Source of the DNA: Mnemiopsis leidyi
Taxonomy: Eukaryota > Ctenophora > Tentaculata > Lobata > Bolinopsidae
Assembly (NCBI GenBank): GCA_000226015.1
Contig: JH153084.1
Span: 108,582 to 172,581 of the forward strand
Direction of reading: 5' to 3'
DNA length: 64,000 bases
Shown here: positions 36,001 to 48,000 of the stretch, piece after piece
Layout: every line of letters begins with the position of its first letter
Position numbering within the stretch: position 1 is the stretch's first letter
Made by a program: the position numbers and the translations under genes
The notes under the pieces: generated by a model
Told to the model about the DNA's origin: nothing
The model's database searches: none
What the model saw: only the letters and a program-made list of their open reading frames with translations

Positions 36001-39000
36001 CATGCACTTTGATACAACCTAATTAAATTACGAACTGCTTATAGAGATCGTCCTAAACCCCTAAACAACAGCTAGCTTCAAGGGGTATAGTCCTGTGATC
36101 CGGATATCCGCTCCATTACGCTAATTATTCAGTTTCCACTTCCCGCTCTGATTCTCCTGCATGAGCCGTGTTTTCAACTGGGGTCAAGTGGCACCCCACC
36201 TAATTACCTCCAGTTTAGCCGTCTTTAAATATGAACTGGAAGACTCAATAACTGGAACACTCTGCAAACCTTCTCTTTTAATGTCCTATTAGATCCTAGC
36301 CTCCGTTTACTCCGTTTAATCTCCGAGAGTATTTTCCAATTTTCGCCGTCTGCTCTTGTTTCGATTTTCTGTTTAAGGGGAGTTCTAAAAAGTGTCTGAA
36401 AATGAATTGGTCTGGTTACCGTTACATTCACTCTCTGTAAAGGGCCGCGGTCTCCGGTTTCTGCTGAAGTCGTAGGAATGACAAGAAATGGCTGTGTAAC
36501 GATTGTGTGCCAGTCTTTGCCCTGGCGTCTCAGTCGGGGAGAACGTGTCATCATATAGCTGTCTGTTTCACACTGGTTTCAATCTTAATCAACCAGGTGA
36601 AACGTATATAGGTGTTGATGGGTTACGTCTTGTTAATTGTTCTGATTATTTGGTGGATATCTTTGATGGGAGTTGAACAAGCGTGCTCGTATCTCGATCA
36701 CTTTGGTTGAATGTTTTAAAGGATAACGATTTGTCTTCTTCTTCATTGATGACAACTATTTAATAAACTTAAGGCCATAAAAGGTTCTTCGCTACTCGCC
36801 GGTGCCAACTTCTCAGAGGGCTTGACAATTCAATACTCCTGCATTGATATTTTCTGTCGGTTGCTTGGCGACCGATTTAATGGGCTAAACGTGCAACATT
36901 GTAACATTCACATTTAGCGACCAGGTCAATCGTCAACATTTAGATATAGACCTGATAACCCGTCAAATAATTTGTCAAAAAGCCCTGATCTAGTTATCGA
37001 CGTATCTTGTGGGAATTTCATTAATAAGCGATACATGTTATGAGTTGACCTGAATGGGGCACAGATTTGAGGCTCTCCTGTGCGAGTTAAACACCACCAG
37101 GGCTGCAATTAATCAGCAGCACCGACCTACCCGAGATGTTATAGCCAGGTAACAATTGACCCGGTCACGACCTCCGCTCTCTGTCTTCGCCTGGTCGTCT
37201 ATTATTTAAGTTTTTTTGTCTTGATCTCGATGGATTGTCCTTCTCGCGCCAACTGAATTCGTCTTCCTGTCAGTTTCCTCTTTATATTCCGTCCTGCCAA
37301 ACTCTTGACAAAGACATATACCTGACGCTACAGCAAAAACGTCTCATCAAAATACAATGCCTTTTGTTCAGCAGTCAGAACTTTCAGTACTATCAAATTC
37401 TTATAATCAGATTCTAAACATCCGTCAGTTGTCCCCGGTAATGCAAATCAGTTCGTCCTGTCAGAACGAACTGATTTTCATTACCGGTAACAACTGATGA
37501 CAGCAGGTCGCGGTACAAAAGCTTGCCTTGCCTAACCAGAGCTACTCAAAAAACATGATACCCGTATAATCAGTTCTGTTATTTCTGTGCTACTGTACCA
37601 CACTTTTGTGGGTTTCGTTAGACCGAATAGCCCCCGCTTCCATAGTTGGTGCGGGTCTAACTAAATTTAGTTGTAATCTCGGACTCATTAAATACCTCTG
37701 CCCAACTCTTAATATGAAACGGTCCCTTTCTGCCCCTTTTTGTAATGAAACCAACGATATGGCTATTAATAATCGCTTGAGGTAGACCGCCTCATTATGT
37801 AGAATTAGAGTAATCCAATTAAGTAATTAACGGTAAATATTTAAATTACCAGGACAGAACAGCTCCGTTTAAAGTTAGACACAAGAGCTTGAGCTCAGCG
37901 ACCAGCCATCACATGTCCCTCTGATACAGCCACTGATAAGAAGGATCAAATCATAACCTCGTTTGATGCACGCTCCGCGAGTCACGCGGTTCCTATCTCT
38001 GTTCTGATTGGCGGAGCGCTGTCACGTGACCGTGAGAGGTGTTCTGATTGGTCGAGTTCAGGCTGTTTGTTACTAAGCTGATTGTCAAACACCCTGACTC
38101 TTACTTATTTCGACCTGCTGAGTTAGGGAACTTTAAACACAGTGTTGTATTGACAGCCTGTACTAGCCTTCTTGTCGGGGTGCATTCTTCTACTTCCCCT
38201 GGCTTTAAATTCAGATTTCTCGCCGAGGCCTCTTATTTGATGTCGGGTTTTAAAACTATCACTCCTCTTTTGTGTCTAGGAAATTTGTTGCGTTTGCCAA
38301 CCACTTTGCTGTGCCAATAGATTTCTCTCTTCTCGATTTACCTCCAATTAGGCGAGTAACAAATGTGCTGAGTTTAATTGGAGATATCTGATTCTCCCAG
38401 ATCCTATCCACTTCGGGCCGGATATTCAGCTTGCAAATAGGACCGGCATTTATTTTCATCCCTCTCCAAATCAGCTATCCTTGAACTGTCGGCAATCTTG
38501 TGGGTTTGATTTACGGTTTAATCTCATTTTGGCAACAGCTCTTTTCCCTAAGATGTGGTTTAAACTTCCTCTCATCAGCTTGTTTTGAAATGCTGGAGAC
38601 CATCACTCCACCCATATCAACTTGTCATCGTCTCCGACACCTGGGGATGTGGTTTCCAATTTAACAAACGCTTGTGGGTTTCACCCCACTGATTACGATG
38701 TTTTTAAAACTTGGATCTTCGCAACCTAAACCTCAAGTTTTCATTATTAGGTGGTTTTATGAAATGAGCGGAGTTTCTTCGACAACATGTTTTATTTCAT
38801 CCGGTACTCTTTTTTGTATCTAGTAGTGTCTGCTATCTGTTTAGGATCTTCCCAACAACAAAGTGAACATCAGTTTATTGAATACGGTAGGTTTCTCGTT
38901 ACCATGACAACCAAATTTAATACTATTTCAAGTTTAATCAGTAACTAAGCGCTCGTTTCCTGTCAAATATCCGTGTTTACTTAAAAAATGGTGCTGTGTG

Positions 39001-42000
39001 GTTACCTCCGTCTGCTAAGTGTGATTCTAGTGCTGAATAATATTAATCAAAATGTGCATAAAAAATTCCTAAGTTGGCGCACGTGAAATGCCAGCCAGCC
39101 GCTCCTTTCACTGTGTCTTCTTCAAACGAAGAAACTAAGAACTTTCGCAAATTCGCCGACCATCAAGCATGCACAGTATTTTGCCGTGGGAACTGAGCCT
39201 ATTGACGGCCGGGTAATGTGTAAACAGTAAACAGGAAGTATGGTGTCCGCGGTGGAAGTGTGGTGTCAGCGGTAGCTCGTCCTTGTTGTCCAGCTGTTTG
39301 TTCTTGTCAATAAGGTTCTAAAGTTAAAACTTTAGAATTCACACGGCTTGTTAGCGATGTACTTTGACTACTCAGGATTCTATCAACATCCCCGCATAAC
39401 ACATACAACTTTACTGAACAATCCTGTTTTTCAGCTGCAACAGTAGCCAAGTTCCAGGCTAGCGAGTACATCAAGTACACGGCTCAAGATGACCCCATCG
39501 TCTCCAAGTTCGACTCCCTCTCCTTCAGGATCAAGGTAAGGCAGAGTCCATCTCCGTAATCATTGTCTCCTTGCTTCACTATTTGCTGTGATTAGCTCCT
39601 CATTTTATGCAAATTTGCGTGGAATTGGACCCGATAAAGCGTGTATGCCTTTGTCGGGTTGACTGGCGGGCGGCTTTTACCGCCCTCTTTACAATCATCA
39701 ATATGCACCGCACTCTGTGTATAGTTGTTAGTTGCATTATCAAAAGACCAGCTTCAGGTTTAATCGAAGGCATTACTGCTCTTAAAATAAAAGTTAAGAA
39801 TGCGTATAACCATAACAAATGGCAAAAATTCCCTGAGATCACGACTTATCCTAATTTTAATCCCCACCTAAGTTTGATCACTCCGTTTTACTATCGATAA
39901 TACACCAATTCTGTAACCTTTGATCTTGTTAAAACTCCCAGAAAGTTCGGGATACATTTCTATCTGAATTTAAACTCTCCCCCCCCCCAGACATCGAAGA
40001 CGGACGGTCTGGTGTTCTACTACAAGACGGACAACTTCTTTATGTCGGTGGAGGTAGTGGAAAGTGAACTGAGTCTCAACGTGGGATTCGGTACCAGTCA
40101 ACAACTCATTTCTCTGGATGACGGCTCCTCTATCTGTAAGTGTAACTTTGTTGGGGATTTCGTTACTTCTGACCATCAAGACGTTTCTTTGACAGCAAAT
40201 CTGAGAATCCTTTGACGGAAATGTCAAGCGTATCAAGTGTTTCCTTTTTCTTCTTGTTTGAAGGACAACTTTCTGGCGATTTACTGTTGTTATTGTAGCC
40301 CTAAACAGCTATTCGGAAAGTTTCATAATTAATAGAATAAAGATCGTGATCGATTGATCGACGACTAATAAAATATTCCTCCTCATTTCATCGTCGAGAG
40401 ACTGTGATTTCAGGCTTGTTAGTGTCATGGCCTCTGTCAAAATGCAACCAAATCTCAGACATGAGCTCAACTCTTTCATTTGAAAACTTCGATGATAAAA
40501 TTTATGACTCAATGAATTATCGACATTGAGATAGCAGAGGTCCTACAACCCCTTTCTTTCAGCAAACAACGAGTGGCATACAGTTCACATAGGTAGATAC
40601 GAGTCTTTCATTACCTTGGAGATAGACGGGTCTCAGACATCGGCCCAGCTTGCTAACCCAGCTCCTGTCCGGTACAACAAGGACATCTTTATAGGAGGTA
40701 ATGTAACACACACATACAGATAAACGTACAAACACGCACACGAACAAACATCCAGACACGCACACGAACAAACATGCTCACGAACAAATACACACACACA
40801 AACAGGCACGCTGGACATACCACTTGTGTTAATCATTCGGGAGTTTAGAGCCAGTCTTAACAGCGTCAGATCTTGCAATCTTAACAGACTACAAATCTAC
40901 AACTCAACAAGAGCAAGTGTACAGACAAACACTGTCTAGAAAGTTTTACAATCTAAACCGTACATTTCCCAGGAGGAGACAGTCTGACAGAGATGGATGG
41001 GGTGAGAAGTCAGCTGAACTTTGTGGGATGTCTCCAACAGCTCACTTTCAACAAGATGAAGATGCTGAAGGACGCCAAGGCAGATGTTTTGGGATACTCT
41101 GTTCAGGGAAGGGTCGAGTGGATGTGCAGTGATATACAGTAAGCAGATCTACTTTTGGTATTTACTTCTTGAAGCTTTATTTTATCGATGTTTATTATTC
41201 AGTTCATGCTTGGGGAAAAACACCGTTAACCTCATATTTCCATTAATTATAGCCTATTCTTGTGAATACTTAGTATTATTATTTAGAGTGACATTATCTG
41301 TAAGTAAGTTTGTAAGGTTATCAGTTTTAAGCCTAAGATTTAAGAAATGGTGTCGCAATAAGAGTTACGATCCAAATATTACCTAGTCAATAGTCATACT
41401 CGTAAATTTACAGTTGCTACACATTGCAGGCGGATTCTTTGCGTCATGAAGTGCGCTATTTTCATTGCTCATAGATCGTTCTGTAATTACAAGAACATGA
41501 TTATGAGTAATCCATGACATATTCATTATTAAACACCATGATTAATGTGCAACTTCATACTTGTACAATTGTACGATGTACATGTACAACAATGTTCAGT
41601 CGTGTGCGTGGACGTTGATGCGACGTGCACTAACTCAATAGATCTGTGTCCCTTTCTCTAAAGCTGCCATTTGTTTTATCACGTGACTTGATTAGAGCTA
41701 CTTGATTGGTTGGTGCATGTTCTCGAAGTATGCGGCAGAGTTACTAACTTTTCTCTTCACTGCATTAAGTACACGCCTTTGGAGATGGACACAGTTTGTT
41801 CTGAGTAAAATTTACTTAAAAAAAGGAAACTCATTGCGTCATCGTGAAGTCATTCCTCTCAGCTATAATTTTCTGATTTCATTAAATTGCACTTAGTGAC
41901 ACGTATCATAATTAGATGATAAGCCTTCTGAATCTAGGATAGTAAGTCAACAGTGAATCTAGGATAGTAAGTCAACAGTGGTGTCAAAAGATATACTGGA

Positions 42001-45000
42001 AGTAAAACATCCCAAGTTTTCCCTAACTTAACATTAAATCATTTCAGATACGTACCAGTTACATTTGGATCGTCAGAGTCCAAGCTGGAGTTGGATCAGT
42101 GGAGGTGGATGTTGAACAGGGGACTTTCTCTCCAGTTCAAGACCTCCTATCCTGACGGTGTCATTGCTTTCACCGGCACTGAGTCTACCTACCTTGTCTT
42201 GGAACTGGTGGATGGTCGGCTTATCTTCACTGCTCAGAAATGTTTGTTTTTTTGTTTTTTTGTTTCTTTGTTTTTTTGCCAGCTCAATTTTACTCCTGAT
42301 TTGAGATCGAAAGTGCATCTTTTTTCTGCATGCTGAAATGATAAAAGTGGCTCGCAAAACCTCCGAAACATCCCCATTACCAGCAGTACTTCCTCCCCTC
42401 AGACGGAGAACAAACGATAGCGGAAGTAGGATCCAATCTGGCGGACAGCAACTGGCACAGTCTGACTGCCCGATATGACACTACCGGCATATCAGTTCGT
42501 ATCTACGGCGATGTGGGGGATGTCCAGGAGGACTCAGCCAGGTTCCGAGTGTCGGGTGATCTCAATATGAGAACGGTACGTCTCGTCAGATCGTACTTCT
42601 GTCTGTTTGTACTTCTGTCTGTTTGTACTTCTGTCTGTTTGTACTTCTGTCTGTTTGTACAACCTTTCTCTCTTTGTTAGGCTCTAGGTACTTGATATGA
42701 TTGAGTGATGTCGGCTTTTCCTGATTTTTATTTGAAGATATCTTTGATATTCGGCTGTCTATAACAAATGATGATCTCATGCGAATAATGCAAATCGTAG
42801 CTGTTAAGATTGAATCCCGTAGCTGTTAAGGTTGAGATTAAATCCCTAATTAAACGTCTAACGCCCGTCCCCTACAGTCGCTAGTCCTCGGAGCAGCAGG
42901 GGAAACAAGCTCGCTCTTCAAGTCCGGATTCCGGGGCTGCATCAGAGGTTTCTCTATCGAACAAGAAGTAGTAGATCTCTACACGAAGCTAGTGACCCGA
43001 CCGCCCGGCGTGAAAGCTGGCTGCGGAAGTTTAGACGAGGCGTGTTCCATCCAGCCATGCTACCATGGATCTGTGTGCCACCAGGACATGAACAGTTTCA
43101 CTTGCGATTGTACTGGTACTGGATACGAGGGTACCGTGTGTTCTGAAGAGGCTAAATCTCTTACTTTCTCCGGAGATCAGTATCTTAGACAGTATCTCAG
43201 CTTCCCTGAACCAAGCAGGGTAAGTAAACGATTGCCGATTTCAATTCAATGTTCATTTCGTCGTTAGAAATAAAAAAGTTTTATTAGATTTCCGATAGTA
43301 ACTAACTGTTTCTTTAGAAAGAGTTACTACAGTTGAAAGTATTCAGAGTACAGAAATTAACGATTACATTATTCCAGGAACGAGATTCAATTTCTCTGAG
43401 GTTCAGGACAAACTCAAAGAATGGGGTTATCATGTTCATAACAACTGACATATACAACAACAAATACATGTACTTCGAGGTATAGATATATCTAAGTTTT
43501 CTCCAATACACGAACACGAACTTTGTTATCAACTTAATTTCTCATTGACTAAATTTATTTACCTTCAGCGAAATTTGTTTGAACTTCACAAATAGGTAAA
43601 TCAGGTCGACTAAATTCATTACATTTTCAACTTTACAGGTTTTGAACGGCAAGCTCTACGCTATTGTGCACTACGGAATCCAGAAGTTTTTCAGCTTAGA
43701 ACCAATTGTCTCTGACGGCAGATGGCACGTCATCGTTTTCAACAGAGTTGGCAGCAAGATTACTCTTCGTCTTGATCAGACGGAGGACCAACACACTTTT
43801 GTAAGAAGATTATTTGAACATTTTTACATTTTTATTATGTTTGCGAGAAAATCGCCTTACTTCTACAAGAATTTTATAAGTTAGCTGATGTTATACAATT
43901 CAATATTTAGTTCTAGAAGTGCCACTTCTTGACTCCCTCCTCCCACAGAGAGACCCGGTAGAGTTCCCCTATAAGTACGCCTATCTGGGCATGGCTCCTG
44001 CTAACGAGTGGCGGAATGTCAAGCGTATGACCAAATCTCGGGTCGCTTTCGACGGTTGTCTCCAGCAGGTCAAGTTTAACGGTAACGACCTGGTCAACCT
44101 GGTGGGATCTGCTAACATCTTCTCAAACGCTAGGGAGGGTTGCAAATATCAGGTGCGTTCAGTTTAACGATCTGCTTAAAGACTTAAAGAGCGGCTACCA
44201 GCTATTTAGACTACCATCAAGAACTGTTTTTGTGTCGTTAAATACCACATTAGTAAGGTGCCCGTTCTCTTAAACACATTTGTAAGAATCCCGTTCTCTA
44301 AAACACCCCAATCTGACCACACCCCTCGCCAGGAGACTACCGACCAGCAGGTAGCTGCATTTATCCGCTCCACCTACCTGAGTCTACCACCTTGGACCGC
44401 TACCAACACTTCTTCTGTCCTCAAGTTCAACTTCAGAACCATGGAGAGTAACGGTCTCATCCTCTTCCACGGAGACGTCCAGGCAGACTACGTGGCAATA
44501 GAGCTGGTGGGAGGTGTTCTCAAGACCACACTCCAGATCGGTGAGTTTCAGTCCGACTAGGGTAGGGAGTATTTCGTGTACGTGTACGCAGAAATGTCTA
44601 TTTTTAGATGCATACAATGCACTTTGTAGTTGATTCGTGTTGTGCTGTTGGAGTGAATGGTACTCAAAAATATTTACCGGACAAAAAATGCCAAGAATCG
44701 TACTGGGATGAGGTGTTTAACATGTGAGTTGAAGCTCAGGGAGTAAGGAGAAGAGTTAATAAAAGTCTCGAGTAGTGTCATGATATGAATTTGTATGTTT
44801 TCCCATGTATCATCATCTTTGTATGAAACCAGAACCCGTGACTAAATCTCACTTTTAACACCCTATAATTCATCTTAGAAGTTTTCATCCAATAAAACAA
44901 GGGTCTAATGTCGCGCTCTTAAATTCTAGATATTTGTCCATAGGCGCTAAGTCTTGAAATTTCAAAGGATTCCCCTTGATAGTAAAATTAGTTGGTGTTA

Positions 45001-48000
45001 CCTGGATGCCATCGTTTTATCTTCATTCGGTCCCTGTTCGCATGGTTGAGTGAATCAGACGTCATCCAGCGGTTAATAGGGCAATCTGGGTAGCCGAAGT
45101 GTAATTTAATTCTTGTTAAACAAATTCGCTGAAATGGTAAGTATTTTACTTACGATTGGGGTGAAGCTGTTGAGATGAGTGGGGTAATATGAGCTGTTCA
45201 TTGGTATTTAATTCGTGTCTGAGACAAGCGCCTTATCAGGATGAATGTCGGGAGAATTACCCGTCCCAGGTCCCGGGTGTTATGCGCCCACTTCTGGACC
45301 TTTGTATCTGTCTTTACGCGTCCCGGAATATGCTTTGAGAAATTTTTGCAGGTGAAACAAGCAGACTTGCGTAGATTCATATTGAACAGAGGGCTCTCAA
45401 TCCAAATTTGTCAAAACAGCCGCGAGAATTTAACCTTCAATGTCCGTCACGTAAAAACAGATAGCAAATGCCTTTACAAGACGTGCCATTTTAACTCACA
45501 TAATTTCACCTTAACGACTCCTGAACCTTATCACTTCAGGTCACGGTACCCGAACGGTGTCTGCTCTGATAGCGGGCCTGAACGACAACATGTGGCACAG
45601 TGTACTTCTCGAGATAACGCCCCAACTCTTTATTCTGGAAGTGGATGATGTTCCCATGCAGCAACCTCTCAGTGAGGCCGACTTCGATTTTTCCGGTGAG
45701 TAAGAATTCTGGACACAGTGTTTGTGTTGTTATGAAATTCTTGAAAAAGGCTTGATGAAGTCCAGTGTGGCAAAGATTTCTACCAAAATCAGTGAAGCAA
45801 ATATGAGACAGTTATCCTAACATGTTGTCTTATCAGGTGGTTTGTATATTGGCGGAATACCTGCGAACGTTAACGCATCTCTCCTACCCTACACCTTGCA
45901 GGCTAGCCCCTTCTTCCTCGGCTGTGTAAAGGCTCTTATTGTTAACGAAGAGATCCAAGATTTGTTGCAAGCAGGAAATGGCAAGTCTGGTAAGTCCACG
46001 TTGGGTAAATATAGAAGTAGATAGAAAGTTCTCTCCGTTCTTACTTGAAGACGCTGTCCATGTCGATTATTAAATACCCCTACACGTCCGTTCCGCAAGT
46101 TCCCAGAGAAAGAACTCGTTCGATAATGTAAAATAATCCTCTAAATAGATTAAGCTTTTAAAAGGTCATTCCACCAATTTGTTTTCATAAAATTTTAATT
46201 TGAGCGTTAGGTTTTTAAACAAGGAACACGGCCCCTAACCCTAGAATAAAATTGTGTAAACAACTAACAGTGACACCGCTCAGGGGTAAGGTCTGAGTGT
46301 GAAGGGACATGTGCTGCCTACCCTTGCCAGAATGGCGGGAGTTGTCGTCAGATGGAGAACCAGTTTGATTGTCTTTGTTCTGGATCTTACTTTAAGGGAG
46401 AGACTTGTTCAGAAGGTTTGCAATATTCTACTTGAGTCTAGGATGGGGATATTTTATTGTGTCATTCTGAGCTTACCTTTCCGGTTTGAGTAACAACTAC
46501 ATAAGCTGCACTCATCTCTAGAGGTCGATAACGGCTGATGTTTCCAGCGTCTCCGCATGATGTTGCGTAATGCTTGCCAAAATCTCGATTTATAATTCGT
46601 GTAAACCGTATGTAACATCTAAATATATCTTCAGAGATGTCGAAAGTGCGGTTTACACCGGGCAGCTCCCTGAGTTACACCCTTTACGAACACAAAACTA
46701 CCATCCGGGACGACCTTCACATCAAGTTCAAAACTACAAACGAAGTCGGTGGTCTAGTGCAGATCGAGACCGGAGATCCTAACCAGTTCATCAAAGTTGT
46801 CATCAAAGATTCGGTAATTATCTTAACCCTTCCTTTTACGGTGGTATTTTTGGATTTTTTCATCTTACTCCTCCAGAACTTAATGTTTGGTATGGTAAAA
46901 TTTCCACCTAAGAAAACTATAACATTTAAAAATCTAAGTTAATGGTAATACTTACCAAATTGTACATTGTAGGGAATTCCTAGTGAGATATTTGCCGGGC
47001 CCTAATTACAGAACAATTTAATTTGTCACAGGATCACTTTCTGTGATTACTTCTATCACCCACTTACCCGAGACCTAAACGCTTCAACGCAACATAGCCT
47101 TGATCCATCTTCATACAGGCACAAATCAATTGCCCTTTCTGACGACTTAGATCATAACAATTAAGACCAAGTTCCCTAGATAGCGTGAAAATCTGAGGCT
47201 TTGTCCCGGCCGGTATATGTCCAAACATTGAATATTTCAAATATTTCAGTACCTGGAACTGACAATGCAAATTGGCCTGGAGAAAGTGTTTGCCCGAAGT
47301 CCAAGGCCCTTGAACGACGACGTGGCCCACACACTGAGCTACTGGCGGCGTAACACGGCAGTCTCCTTCTCGTTCGACGGCGGCGATGTGAACAAAACCA
47401 CGCTCAATTCCGTGGGGACTCTAGAGTTCGGCGAGATCATGAATGTCCGTCTCAGTTTTCCCGTCAGCAACATGCAGTTTAGCGGCTGTATTCTGGGATT
47501 CGACTACAACGGGATAACTCCTCTTGAAGACACGAGCCTCCCCAACATTGTGAAGTTACCTGGGATCATTGAGGGAACATGCGACATAACTCCCATTACA
47601 ACAAAGAAACCCTCAACCACAGAGGGGATTAAGCCAGGTCCCACCAATAGCAACAATAACAATAATAACAGCAATGACGACAAAGAGAATGAAACTGAGA
47701 ACGAGGGTGAAGTTAAGACCAACTCCCCGAAACCAATCTCGGACAACAACTCCACCCAGCAAACTCAAGTTAAGGGCAAAGCGAGCCTCGGACTTCCCTT
47801 TATCCTGCTTATTGCAGCGGGTGGATTCATCTGCATACTGTTGATAGTGTACGGAGTTAGCCGCTTCGCCAGGCGGCGTCAGGGCGTCTATAAGACAAAC
47901 GAGGACAAACGAGTAGAGGATCAGCAGAGAATTGAGTATGACAAACTAAACATGCACGAGGAGGCCTTCGAGCTGCCGTCAAAACGAGAGCTATACATGT

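Larger units (their letters stand above)
35611..38786. other. Intron 1 segment between alternative exons B and C
   Basis: Holds the hairpin at 37425 and the CCAAT/CACGTG module at 38005-38060. No exon is recognised. Confidence 0.5.

Noticed and set aside
45241-45648. 135-codon frame in the neurexin LNS5 intron as a coding exon
   Set aside because: No supported donor; only a short stretch resembles an LNS exon, reported as a relic.
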